This document shows, piece by piece, positions 1-8,521 of a stretch of DNA of 64,000 nucleotides. The notes under the pieces are model-generated. The model saw only the letters and a list, made by a program, of their open reading frames with translations. It was not told the origin of the DNA and searched no databases. Source of the DNA: Clostridium yunnanense (GTDB lineage Bacteria > Bacillota > Clostridia > Clostridiales > Clostridiaceae); assembly GCF_016595795.1 (NCBI RefSeq), contig NZ_JAENHN010000048.1, positions 124,001-188,000 on the forward strand, read 5' to 3'. Within the stretch, counting starts at the first letter, position 1. Each line of letters opens with the position of its first letter. A program made the translations under genes and the position numbers.

Positions 1-66
1 CCCTTAGATTTGTTTACACATATACCTCGCAAACTTTATGTTAAGAATGTCTGGTTTAACTATATA

Positions 67-666
67 TTATTTAAATACCTTTACTCTTTCTTCTAATGGT
101 TGGAACTGCTTTTCACCTGGTTCTGCTGTTGGTTTTCCAAATGGCATTTGACCGATAAGCTTCCAATTGTTAGGTATACTCCATTCTGCTTTTACATCCT
201 CTTCTATAAGTTCATTGTAGTGTTGCAAGGAAGCTCCAAAACCTTCTAGCTCTAATCCTGTCCATACAACAAATTGGTGCATTCCACTTGCTTGCTGTGA
301 CCAAACTGGGAAGTTATCTTTGTATAGAGCAAATTGCTTTTGTAATGATTCAACTACACTATTATCTTCAAAGAATAAAACTGTTCCGTATCCATTTCTA
401 AATGAGTTGATTTTCTCTTCAGTAGAACCGAATTGATCAGCGGGAACTACTTTTCTTAAAGCTTCTTTTGTAATATCCCACAGCCTATCATGCTGACCTC
501 CTAATAATAAGACTACTCTTGCACTTTGTGAGTTAAATGCTGATGGTACATATTTTACTGCTTTTTCAACTACTTCTTTGATTTTATCATCAGAAACTAC
601 TGCCTCTTTACTAATTCCATAATATGATCTTCTAAGTTCTATTGCATCATAAAAATTCTTTTCCAT
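67..666 (-). CDS. Nitroreductase family protein (Frm2/Hbn1-like)
   Basis: 199 residues, the normal size for a compact FMN-dependent nitroreductase. The N-terminal RRSYYGI stretch is typical of the Hbn1/Frm2 branch, and a C-terminal IGQMPFG(K)P segment matches the end of the nitroreductase fold. Family members reduce nitro compounds or quinones in the cytoplasm with NAD(P)H; the natural substrate is unknown. Start is an ATG preceded by a GGAGGTAAT ribosome site. It appears to be a single-gene unit, with no operon partner on either side. The general family is secure; the specific activity is not. Confidence 0.85.
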   Translation of the reverse strand: MEKNFYDAIELRRSYYGISKEAVVSDDKIKEVVEKAVKYVPSAFNSQSARVVLLLGGQHDRLWDITKEALRKVVPADQFGSTEEKINSFRNGYGTVLFFEDNSVVESLQKQFALYKDNFPVWSQQASGMHQFVVWTGLELEGFGASLQHYNELIEEDVKAEWSIPNNWKLIGQMPFGKPTAEPGEKQFQPLEERVKVFK

Positions 667-843
667 TTTCTATTACCTCCGATTAAAATTATATATTTTA
701 TATTCTACTATTTTTTTATTTTCTTAAATAAAATTTTAATATACTATTGTTATTAACTAACTTATTGTAACTTGGTATATTTAAATTATATGATTATAAT
801 TCTCAATAGTCAAGTATTTTCATAAAACTTTTTATACGTTTTG

Positions 844-918
844 CACCATAACCTATTAATAAAAATAAAAATGAAAAACATAAAAGATCTATACTATATC
901 TTTTATGTTTCTATGGTG
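844..918. repeat. Nested intergenic palindrome
   Basis: A perfect 13-bp inverted repeat (AAACATAAAAGAT / ATCTTTTATGTTT, 876-888 and 898-910) lies inside an outer pair CACCATA / TATGGTG (844-850 and 912-918). It is followed by no T-run on either strand, so it is not an ordinary terminator. It lies upstream of the nitroreductase. It could be a short mobile palindrome or an operator. Confidence 0.5.
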
Positions 919-980
919 TACTATATTCATCTTATCTATTCTTATGCTTTTATATTCTCTTTTTATTGCTTTTAAACTAT

Positions 981-1020
981 AAAAAAGTCACTGAAGCGAC
1001 CTTCTTCAGTGAGCTTTTTT
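981..1020 (-). terminator. Rho-independent terminator of the 53-codon gene
   Basis: Stem CACTGAAG / CTTCAGTG extended by flanking A and T runs, so it could work on both strands. It lies 88 bp downstream of the small ORF on the minus strand. Confidence 0.8.
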
Positions 1021-1072
1021 GCGCATCTGCCTTTCCGAATGAACATGAGGAAAATTTGGCAGGCGACATAAT
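1021..1072 (-). ncRNA. Conserved structured element, copy 1
   Basis: Read on the minus strand: GTCGCCT, a 9-nt loop, TTCC, a 12-nt loop, GGAA-AGGC, then AGATGCGC running straight into the terminator hairpin. GCCT/AGGC and TTCC/GGAA can pair. The same arrangement, with a compensating change in the inner helix, is found downstream of msrB at 1673-1722. It may be a structured 3' UTR or small RNA. I do not recognise it as a named class. Confidence 0.45.
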
Positions 1073-1107
1073 TTTATCTTTTACTGTATTCACTATCTTT
1101 GTCCTAA

Positions 1108-1269
1108 TTATTCAGCTATAGAAGATAATCTTTCTAGATCAGCAATTATAACTCTTACTAAATCAAGTTTTCCTCGTGCATAATCCTTATCCTTTAAGTA
1201 TTCCATACCTAGTTCAATACATTTTTCCGTTTCTTTATATTCACTTAATAATCTTTCTAATTCACTCAT
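1108..1269 (-). CDS. 53-residue protein downstream of a glmS ribozyme
   Basis: A short ORF starting MSELERLLSEYKETEK and ending ADLERLSSIAE, with an AGGTG ribosome site about 7 nt before the ATG. It is highly charged and predicted by eye to form two amphipathic helices, with one Cys and no membrane segment. I do not recognise the family. It is the first ORF after the ribozyme at 1305-1441 and is followed by its own terminator, so ribozyme, ORF and terminator form one transcription unit. By analogy with glmS, glucosamine-6-phosphate would trigger cleavage and lower expression; that is inference. It may be a small regulator or a passenger gene placed behind the ribozyme after loss of glmS. Confidence 0.7.
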   Translation of the reverse strand: MSELERLLSEYKETEKCIELGMEYLKDKDYARGKLDLVRVIIADLERLSSIAE

Positions 1270-1304
1270 TAATAACACCTCTAAATTTTAATAAAATCAC
1301 ACCT

Positions 1305-1441
1305 GATTGAATTTGAACTAATATATCTTAGCTTTACCAATCTTTCTCGGTAGTGCAATACCGTGGGACATCCGCCGAAAACTCGATACTTCCCATCCTC
1401 GTCAACTTAAAGATTTTTCGATTCCATTAAGTCCTGGCGCT
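1305..1441 (-). ncRNA. glmS-type self-cleaving ribozyme/riboswitch
   Basis: On the minus strand the core matches the known glmS ribozyme closely. The cleavage context is A|GCGCCAG (between 1441 and 1440), P1 is ACTTAA/TTAAGT, followed by GTTGACGAGG, TATCGAG-TTTTCGGCGGATG and CCCAC. P3 is CGGTA/TACCG, and P4 is GATTG/CAATC enclosing P4.1 CTAA/TTAG. Established function: glucosamine-6-phosphate acts as cofactor for cleavage, which destabilises the downstream mRNA. The downstream gene here is a 53-codon ORF, not glmS. All helices look intact, so it is probably active. Confidence 0.93.
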
Positions 1442-1634
1442 TTATTTTTATAAAAAGTTTCGAATTTAAGTTTTATTCTAATAATATTTCTTAATTCACA
1501 TGACCCCCTCTCTATTAATAATATGTAAATCTCACATTTATTGAACCTTTTTCTTTTGTAATTAAATTTTAGCACACTATTTTTATTTTCAACTCTGTTT
1601 CATTGAAATTTATTAATTCATTAAAATTACAAAG

Positions 1635-1672
1635 AAAAAATCGTTGAAGAGCTATCCTTCAACGATTTTTTT
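1635..1672 (-). terminator. Terminator downstream of msrB
   Basis: Stem ATCGTTGAAG / CTTCAACGAT with flanking A and T runs. On the minus strand it ends the msrB transcript and directly follows the second copy of the structured element. Confidence 0.8.
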
Positions 1673-1722
1673 ACGCATCTGCCTTTTCTGAACGTATGAA
1701 ACAATCTTACAGGCGACATAAC
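1673..1722 (-). ncRNA. Conserved structured element, copy 2
   Basis: Minus strand: GTCGCCT, a 9-nt loop, TTTC, a 9-nt loop, GAAA-AGGC, then AGATGCGT into the terminator. Compared with copy 1, the inner helix changes from TTCC/GGAA to TTTC/GAAA. It lies 20 nt after the msrB stop codon. Confidence 0.45.
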
Positions 1723-1741
1723 TTTAATGGCTATCAAAAAT

Positions 1742-2203
1742 TTATATAATTTTATTAAATAAAGTTAAATATTCAGCATATCCTTCTTCTACTAATTTTT
1801 CTTTAGGAATAAATCTCAAAGCTGCAGAATTAATACAATATCTAAGACCACCTTCTGCTTCTGGACCATCCGTAAATACATGCCCTAAATGTGAATCCGC
1901 ATCTGCGCTCCTTACTTCTACTCTACGCATATTATGTGTTAAATCAGCTTTTTCCTTTATGAAGTCATTATTTATAGGTTTCGTGAATGCTGGCCATCCA
2001 CAGCCTGAGTCATACTTATCATTAGATGAAAACAAAGGTTCACCAGACACGATATCAACGTATATACCATCCTCTACGTTAATATCATATTCATTTGTGA
2101 ATGGTCTTTCAGTTCCATTATTTTGAGTTACTTCATATTGGATTGGAGTCAATCTTTCTCTTAATTGTTCATCACTTTCTTTTTTGTATTTATTATTTAC
2201 CAA
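1742..2203 (-). CDS. msrB: Peptide methionine (R)-S-oxide reductase
   Basis: 153 residues. The SGCGWPAF motif and the RYCINSAAL segment with the catalytic Cys are diagnostic of MsrB, which repairs methionine-R-sulfoxide in proteins using thioredoxin. The two CxxC zinc pairs found in many MsrB proteins are absent, so this is the zinc-free form. The start is a TTG (M-V-N-N-K) 7 nt after GGAGGG. It lies 31 bp downstream of the DUF5050 gene and may be co-transcribed with it. A thioredoxin system that could regenerate it is at 24.9-26.3 kb. Confidence 0.93.
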   Translation of the reverse strand: MVNNKYKKESDEQLRERLTPIQYEVTQNNGTERPFTNEYDINVEDGIYVDIVSGEPLFSSNDKYDSGCGWPAFTKPINNDFIKEKADLTHNMRRVEVRSADADSHLGHVFTDGPEAEGGLRYCINSAALRFIPKEKLVEEGYAEYLTLFNKII

Positions 2204-2234
2204 AATCTTTCCCTCCTGTAACTATGTTAATTTT

Positions 2235-3689
2235 TTATTTACTCTTTAGCTCTACTAATTTTATATAATTAGTATTTATATCTCTGTAGGTTAAATACCT
2301 ATCACATACGTTCACATCTGTAACACCTTTTGCATCTACTAATTTCTTCTTTGACGAATCAACCTCATCAATTACATATATGCCTTCATTATTAGAGTAA
2401 TATATCTTACTATCTGCTATATTAACACATATAACGTCTTTCTCTAATACTTTATCCTCCTTAGTATCTATATCCTTCATGTGTAATTCACCTGTTGGAT
2501 GACTAAAGTAGTTATAATTTATATCTTTATCATTTAACATAAAACTATACTGATATTTTTGAGTGGCTTGAGAGTACTTAGGTATCATTTTGTCTTCGGG
2601 ATTTTTTATTAATATTTCGCCAGTATTTAAGCTTCTTGATTTTAAATAATCATAATCTATACTTGAGCTTTTATCACTTACAATTTCATATTGAAAATAC
2701 TTTTCTGTTGAGCTATCTGGATAGTATTCTTTGTAAAAAATCTCTTTGTTATTTACATCAAGTATATCTGCGTATTTTCCTTGAGATAGAACTTTATAAT
2801 TCTCTCCATTACTATTTACTCTAAAAACTTCAGTATAATACTCCGAGTTTATATATCCAGTTAGTTTTGTTCCTATTATAGCATCATCAATCACCCTGAG
2901 ATTATAAAATGTAGTTATAAGATTTTTTTCTTCTTTTACATCAGTCAACTTTTTCTTATCTGTTCCATCTAGATTCATTTTATAGAGATTATTATTATCT
3001 TCTCCATTTACAAAATAAATAGTTTTATCTTTTTGAACCATATGAGATTTGTTATTTATGTTACCTTCTGTATTACCTGTAAACTTTACTATGTCTAACT
3101 TACACTCTACAGGTTTATTGATTAGCTCTAGATTTCCGCCTAATATATATGTTCCTGCTGTATCAGTAGTAAGAGGCTTAGCAAACCACTTTACTTTAAA
3201 TTCTACTTCTTTTTTATTAATAGTAATTGCCTTTACTGTATCTGGCATTACTAGGCTTTGACCTTCGTAAATTTTTATGCTCTCTTTATTAAATTTTAGC
3301 GAGTTTATTATTTCATCTATACGTGACTTAAAAGCTTCTTTATCACTTGTCTTTTCTATATTATCCTTTAATAAAGTTATTGCTCCCACAATATCTGCTT
3401 TACCTTCTAATGCTTGCGATTTCATTAGTATAGCTTCATTATCTTTATCAGATATCTTAAGGACCTTATCACAATAAGCTATAGTGTCTTGATATTTTTT
3501 TGAGTTCATATTCATCTCTGCCCTCTTTATGTAGTAAAAAGTTTTTATCTTATTTAAGTTCATAGCTATTGAAACTATTAATACTAATACTACTAAAGCA
3601 GAGACCAACATAATTATAGGCCTTTTTAAACCTTTTTTGCTTTCTATCTTTTCTGCTTCTGCATCATTATTTGATTCATCCATCCCCAT
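2235..3689 (-). CDS. Membrane-anchored TPR/DUF5050-like protein
   Basis: 484 residues. A charged cytoplasmic N-terminus is followed by one membrane helix (about residues 25-46), a TPR-like segment (about 50-110) and a C-terminal region with repeated YFVNGEDNNNLYKMNLDG-like and IYYSNNEGIYVID-like strands. The latter are typical of TolB/DUF5050 beta-propellers facing outward. The protein probably senses or scaffolds at the envelope; no enzymatic residues were recognised. It lies between glmM and msrB. Start is at MGMDES behind GGAGGGAG. Confidence 0.7.
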   Translation of the reverse strand: MGMDESNNDAEAEKIESKKGLKRPIIMLVSALVVLVLIVSIAMNLNKIKTFYYIKRAEMNMNSKKYQDTIAYCDKVLKISDKDNEAILMKSQALEGKADIVGAITLLKDNIEKTSDKEAFKSRIDEIINSLKFNKESIKIYEGQSLVMPDTVKAITINKKEVEFKVKWFAKPLTTDTAGTYILGGNLELINKPVECKLDIVKFTGNTEGNINNKSHMVQKDKTIYFVNGEDNNNLYKMNLDGTDKKKLTDVKEEKNLITTFYNLRVIDDAIIGTKLTGYINSEYYTEVFRVNSNGENYKVLSQGKYADILDVNNKEIFYKEYYPDSSTEKYFQYEIVSDKSSSIDYDYLKSRSLNTGEILIKNPEDKMIPKYSQATQKYQYSFMLNDKDINYNYFSHPTGELHMKDIDTKEDKVLEKDVICVNIADSKIYYSNNEGIYVIDEVDSSKKKLVDAKGVTDVNVCDRYLTYRDINTNYIKLVELKSK

Positions 3690-3865
3690 TAAACTCCCTC
3701 CAAAAAAGCTTTCTTATTATTATACTTTTCTAAAGGCTTGGTTATTACTGGATAAGAGTCATAACTTATTTTTATAAACTTTAAGGAACAAAATTCTTTA
3801 ATCCGAGTACAATATTATTAAGATATTTTAGAAAGGATTACTGTATAAAAAAGAACATAATAGTA

Positions 3866-3899
3866 AAAAGGTGCCCAAAAATCTGGACACCTTTTTATA
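3866..3899 (-). terminator. Terminator of glmM
   Basis: AAAAAGGTG / CACCTTTTT with an inner CCA/TGG pairing, directly after the glmM stop codon. Confidence 0.8.
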
Positions 3900-5249
3900 T
3901 TAATTATTAGCTTTTAGCTCAATTAATCTAGCTAAATCATGAGCCATTTTATCTATTTCTTCTTGGTTCTCTCCTTCAAGCATAACCCTTACTAATGGTT
4001 CTGTACCTGAAGGTCTTATAAGAACTCTTCCTACGCCGTGAAGAGCTTCTTCTATCTTCTTTATTTCATTCTTTATTTCTTCATCTTCTTCATGTATATT
4101 CTTCTTTTCATTAGGAATCTTTGCATTTGCAAGAACTTGTGGTAATTCATGCATTATAGATGCTAGTTCACTTAAAGTCTTACCGCTTTTCTTCACTATT
4201 GAAGCCATTTGAAGTGCAGTAACTAGACCATCACCTGTAGTATTGAAGTCTAAGAATATAATATGCCCAGATTGTTCTCCACCAAGTACATATCCACTCT
4301 TAACCATTTCCTCAAGAACATATCTATCTCCAACTTTAGTGTCTATTGTTTTTATTCCTTCTCTTTCACAAGCTAACTTAAGACCTAAGTTACTCATTAC
4401 AGTTACTACTAATGTATCATCTTTTAATCTTCCTAGTTCTTTCAAATGTTTTGCACAAAGAGTCATTGCGAAGTCCCCGTTAACAAGCTTACCTTTCTCG
4501 TCAACTGCAAGGCATCTGTCTGCATCTCCATCAAATGCAAAACCTACATCACAACCTTTTTTTATTACATAATCCATTAGCTCTTCTGGATGAGTTGAAC
4601 CACAATTTTCATTTATGTTGGTTCCATCTGGATTATCATTTATAACGAATACATCTGCTCCAAGATCTCTAAAAGCTTGAACAGCAGCAGAATAACATGC
4701 ACCATTAGCACAATCTAAAGCAACTTTAAGTCCTTCTAAGTCAAAAGCTATTGTTTGCTTTGCAAATTCTATATAATCTTCTAAAGCTCCAACTTCTCTT
4801 CTTTTTCTTCCAACATTTTCTCCTGTAGGACTTGGCACCCCTTCAAAATTACTTTCTATAACTCTTTGTATTTCATCCTCTAATTCATCTTGAAGTTTAT
4901 ACCCTTTATTATCAAAAAACTTAATCCCATTGTATTCTACTGGATTATGGGATGCTGATATCATTATTCCAGCATCAGCTCCGTATTCTCTTGTTAAATA
5001 AGCTATTGCTGGAGTAGGTACAACTCCTAGTGCTACTGCTTCTGCTCCCACTGATAATATCCCTGCAACTAAAGCCGATTCAAGCATATCACAAGATATT
5101 CTTGTATCCTTTCCAACTAATATCTTAGGTTTATGAGTTCCCTCTGTTAATACATATGCCCCAGCTCTTCCTAAGTTATAAGCTGTAAGTGCAGTAAGCT
5201 CAGTATTAGCTATACCTCTAACTCCATCAGTTCCAAACATTCTTCCCAT
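3900..5249 (-). CDS. glmM: Phosphoglucosamine mutase
   Basis: 449 residues, full length. It interconverts glucosamine-6-phosphate and glucosamine-1-phosphate for UDP-GlcNAc and peptidoglycan synthesis. The active-site phosphoserine is Ser100 in ISASHNP, the Mg-binding loop is DGDADR near residue 243, and the phosphate-binding loop RPSGTEP is near the C-terminus. In many Firmicutes glmM follows cdaA-cdaR and precedes glmS. Here cdaA-cdaR lies about 16 kb away, and glmS is missing while a glmS ribozyme remains 2.5 kb downstream. The start is the ATG of [12 protein letters not shown]. Confidence 0.97.
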   Translation of the reverse strand: MGRMFGTDGVRGIANTELTALTAYNLGRAGAYVLTEGTHKPKILVGKDTRISCDMLESALVAGILSVGAEAVALGVVPTPAIAYLTREYGADAGIMISASHNPVEYNGIKFFDNKGYKLQDELEDEIQRVIESNFEGVPSPTGENVGRKRREVGALEDYIEFAKQTIAFDLEGLKVALDCANGACYSAAVQAFRDLGADVFVINDNPDGTNINENCGSTHPEELMDYVIKKGCDVGFAFDGDADRCLAVDEKGKLVNGDFAMTLCAKHLKELGRLKDDTLVVTVMSNLGLKLACEREGIKTIDTKVGDRYVLEEMVKSGYVLGGEQSGHIIFLDFNTTGDGLVTALQMASIVKKSGKTLSELASIMHELPQVLANAKIPNEKKNIHEEDEEIKNEIKKIEEALHGVGRVLIRPSGTEPLVRVMLEGENQEEIDKMAHDLARLIELKANN

Positions 5250-5671
5250 ATAATATATACCTCACTTTTGCATTTTTACTTTTTTGTACAGATAACTTCC
5301 TTCATACTTAAATTTATATTTTCAAACCATTTCAAAAAAACGGTGCGAGTTTTGAAAATTTTTTTACATTGAAGTAGTTAATCTTTAAAGAGTTCTTTTA
5401 TTAAAAACTTAATTTACACTTATTCTAAAACTTCTACTTCTAAAAACCTTAGCACATGTATAAATTAATAGTTGAACTTGGAACTCTATATATGACTTAT
5501 TTTATCAAATTAAAGTTATGCTTAAACACATAACTGTTTAATTTGACAAACAGGCTATAAATAGCCCCTAGTGTATATTATATGAATGTTACTACAATTA
5601 ATCAACAACGAAGAAATTACAATACGTTTAATTTTTAAACAAAATTCTCTCTAAACTTTTTATTTCTCCCT
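5250..5671. other. Non-coding gap upstream of glmM
   Basis: 422 bp of AT-rich sequence between the ABC-2 permease and glmM. I see no convincing ORF or structured RNA. A weak GGCTA/TAGCC hairpin near 5551-5566 could end the exporter transcript but has a poor T-run. Confidence 0.5.
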
Positions 5672-6496
5672 TTAATATCCAGATAGCCCTCTTTCTCTAC
5701 ATTTCCCCTCAACCTTCATAAAGATAAAATATCCAAGCCAAAGCAATACAAACATGAATCCACATAGTATTACGAATTGCATTCTAAGGTCAATAATAGA
5801 CTTTTGTCCTACAAGTATTGCTCTAACACTATCATTAAGGTATGTTAGCGGAATAGCAAAAGCTATTGGTAATAAATATTTAGGAAATATTTGAATGGGA
5901 AAATATCCTCCCGAAAATCCTGATAAAAGAGAATTTGATATATCTACAACGGTATTGGCATTTTTTAATATCAGAACTAAACTTGCCATAATTAAACCAA
6001 GTCCAATTAATGATATAATTCCTGGACACATGTATAAAAGTGCTTTTATAATATTACCATTTATATTAAACCCAAATAAAAAGTGACAAACTATACCGGT
6101 AACAACTACTTCAACTGTACATCTTAAAAATTCGAATATAGAACTTGATACAACTAGTATTGTTCTATTAACAGGAGCAGTCCAGTTAGATTCCAATACT
6201 CCATCCATCATCTCATCCTTCATGGAAAAACCAACACTCCACATTGCTGCTCCACTATAAGCGGAAATCATAAATCCAATTACTAGAAAGCCCATATAAT
6301 CAGAACTTCCAGTATATGCTTGAAATCCACTTAAGCTATTTCCATTAGAAAAGACTTTAGACATAAAATAAAACGGGCTTAACCATATTATTGGATCTAC
6401 TATAAAGAAAAATATATTTAGCGGATACCTAAAATATATTTTAGCTTTCATTATAAAACGTGCTCTAATAACTCTCATAACTTTTTTTAACTCCAA
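5672..6496 (-). CDS. ABC-2 type exporter permease, second subunit
   Basis: 274 residues with six predicted membrane helices and the ABC-2 hallmark of a substitution-tolerant first loop followed by MMDGVLESNW. It is the last gene of a three-gene exporter (ATPase, permease, permease) and pairs with the other 274-residue permease. Substrate unknown; such systems export drugs, lantibiotics or lipids. It starts 12 bp after the preceding gene, behind a GGAGGTGTT ribosome site. Confidence 0.85.
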   Translation of the reverse strand: MELKKVMRVIRARFIMKAKIYFRYPLNIFFFIVDPIIWLSPFYFMSKVFSNGNSLSGFQAYTGSSDYMGFLVIGFMISAYSGAAMWSVGFSMKDEMMDGVLESNWTAPVNRTILVVSSSIFEFLRCTVEVVVTGIVCHFLFGFNINGNIIKALLYMCPGIISLIGLGLIMASLVLILKNANTVVDISNSLLSGFSGGYFPIQIFPKYLLPIAFAIPLTYLNDSVRAILVGQKSIIDLRMQFVILCGFMFVLLWLGYFIFMKVEGKCRERGLSGY

Positions 6497-6508
6497 GTTA
6501 ACACCTCC

Positions 6509-7333
6509 CTAAAACCTTTCTAAAGACCCCTCCATCTTTACTTTTCTCTCTACTAAAACAAAAACTAATCTTCCTATTATAAGATATATCAAACTTACTA
6601 TTAGACATGTTACTATCTGATTCAATGCTGATTTTATCCCTTCACCTTCAACCATTACTTTTCTAGCAGCTTCAATCCCATAAGTAAATGGAAAAACTTT
6701 AGATAAGGCTTGCATCCATTCAGGCATAACACTAATAGGAAAGGATATTCCACACAGTATCATAACCAAGCCTCTCACTAGTTGCACTGCTATATTAGCA
6801 TCCTTAAGCCAAAGTACAAGACTTGCAAATATCATTCCAAATCCAATTACCCCTGGAATCATAACAATAAATATAGCCAGCCATTCTAATAAATTACCTG
6901 AAAAATTCATTCTATAAATAAAGGTATACTCAACCATACTTACAAATATATAAGTAAATCCTATAAATATATTTACTAAGGCTCCACCAATTAGTATATC
7001 AATCTTTTTTATTGGACAAAGCCATAAAGACTCTAGAGTTCCTCTTCTCTGTTCTTGTCTTAAAAATGTTCCGAAAGTCCACATCATAGTATTAACCCAC
7101 ATGTATACCATAACTCCTACCGCTATAAAAGCAGTGTAATTAGTAGTTCCTGCTATCTCTTTAAAGGTATTAAGTCCTCCTTGATCTGGTCCAGAAAGTC
7201 CAACTGCACTTAATATATATATTATAGGAAACATAAGGGGCCATATTATAAGCCCAGGTATCCAGTCTTTATACCTTGTGACTTCAGTAAACTCCTTCCT
7301 TCCTACAGCAAGAATAGTTCGTATTCTATTCAT
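6509..7333 (-). CDS. ABC-2 type exporter permease, first subunit
   Basis: 274 residues from MNRIRTILAVGRKEF. An upstream in-frame start exists, but this ATG has the AGGAGTGAGG ribosome site and leaves a 10-bp gap to the ATPase gene rather than an overlap. Six membrane helices and RRGTLESLWLCP, the typical ABC-2 loop. It probably forms a heterodimeric channel with the following permease. Substrate unknown. Confidence 0.85.
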   Translation of the reverse strand: MNRIRTILAVGRKEFTEVTRYKDWIPGLIIWPLMFPIIYILSAVGLSGPDQGGLNTFKEIAGTTNYTAFIAVGVMVYMWVNTMMWTFGTFLRQEQRRGTLESLWLCPIKKIDILIGGALVNIFIGFTYIFVSMVEYTFIYRMNFSGNLLEWLAIFIVMIPGVIGFGMIFASLVLWLKDANIAVQLVRGLVMILCGISFPISVMPEWMQALSKVFPFTYGIEAARKVMVEGEGIKSALNQIVTCLIVSLIYLIIGRLVFVLVERKVKMEGSLERF

Positions 7334-7343
7334 AACCTCACTC

Positions 7344-8342
7344 CTAATCCCTAAGTTTCTTTCCTGTAAGATGTATAAACACATCTTCTAAGGATGGTAT
7401 AACAACATTCATACTTCTTATTGATATCCTATTTACCCCAAGGAAGTCTATTATTTCTTGAACTATATTTTCTTTTTCATCATGATGTATTAATACTTCA
7501 TAACTATTTCTTTCTTCCATGTAACTTACAGTTGCACTTTTTATATTTTCCAATTTTTTAAGTTTAGAAGTTATTTCATCAGAAATACTATTAACTTCAA
7601 TCTTTATACTTCTTACATCACTTATAGTCTTTTTAAGGTTATCTGGTGTATCTAAAGTTATTATTTTTCCTCCATCAACTATAGCAATTCTATCACATAG
7701 AAAATCCGCTTCTTCCATATAGTGTGTTGTTAAAAGTATAGTCTTACCTTCATTTTTAAGGGATGTTATTATCTCCCTTAAATTTAATGCAGATTGAGGG
7801 TCTAATCCTAGAGTTGGTTCATCTAGCAAAACCACTGGTGCATCAGGGATTAGAGCTTTACCAAGCGCAACTTTTTGCTTCATACCCGTTGAAAACTTTT
7901 CTACTGTTTCATCTGCTTTTTCGATTATATCTAACTTTCTTAATATTTCTTCAGCCCTAAGTTTAGCTTGTTTTTTAGAAAATCCATACAAAGCTGCAAA
8001 ATACTCTAAATTTTCTCTTGCTGTAAGTTTCCAGTAAATACTTCTATCTCCAGCAAGTACTGTACCTATCTGACTTAATGCTTTAGAAGAATCTTTTTCC
8101 ACATCAACTCCATTTACTAGTACTCTTCCAGACGTAGGTCTTAGAAGCCCTGTAATCATTTTTATAGTTGTAGTTTTTCCCGCTCCATTAGGTCCTAAAA
8201 GCCCAAATATCTCACCTTTATATATATCAAAGGATACACCTTCAACCGCTATAAATTCTTTCTTCTCAATAACCTTAAGAAATTTCTTTTTTACAGATAT
8301 GAAAACTTTCCTTACATTCTCAACTTGAACCACTTTTTGCAT
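7344..8342 (-). CDS. ABC exporter ATP-binding protein
   Basis: 332 residues. Walker A GPNGAGKTTT, signature FSTGMKQKVALG, Walker B VVLLDEPTLGLDP and the H-loop TTHYMEEAD are all intact. A C-terminal extension of about 90 residues resembles the DUF4162 domain of drug/natamycin-type exporters. It is the first gene of the operon, so it is probably the target of the operator at 8367-8391. Residues 15-35 hold an extra basic insert. Confidence 0.92.
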   Translation of the reverse strand: MQKVVQVENVRKVFISVKKKFLKVIEKKEFIAVEGVSFDIYKGEIFGLLGPNGAGKTTTIKMITGLLRPTSGRVLVNGVDVEKDSSKALSQIGTVLAGDRSIYWKLTARENLEYFAALYGFSKKQAKLRAEEILRKLDIIEKADETVEKFSTGMKQKVALGKALIPDAPVVLLDEPTLGLDPQSALNLREIITSLKNEGKTILLTTHYMEEADFLCDRIAIVDGGKIITLDTPDNLKKTISDVRSIKIEVNSISDEITSKLKKLENIKSATVSYMEERNSYEVLIHHDEKENIVQEIIDFLGVNRISIRSMNVVIPSLEDVFIHLTGKKLRD

Positions 8343-8366
8343 TTTTTTACATCACTCCTTCTAAAA

Positions 8367-8391
8367 AAATTGATACCATCGGTATCAATTT
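8367..8391. promoter_or_regulatory. Palindromic operator before the ABC exporter
   Basis: Perfect arms AAATTGATACC / GGTATCAATTT around a 3-bp centre, ending 25 bp before the ATPase start codon. The size and position suit a TetR- or MarR-family repressor. No such regulator gene is in the window. Confidence 0.6.
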
Positions 8392-8521
8392 ATATTTCTA
8401 AATTGTTATCCTATACAGATAATCCAGTTCTATCTAATAAAACTAAGTGATATTTCTATTAACTATTAATTGTAACAGGATTATCAGATATAGATTTTAT
8501 TTAAAAATAGTTTATCTATAA

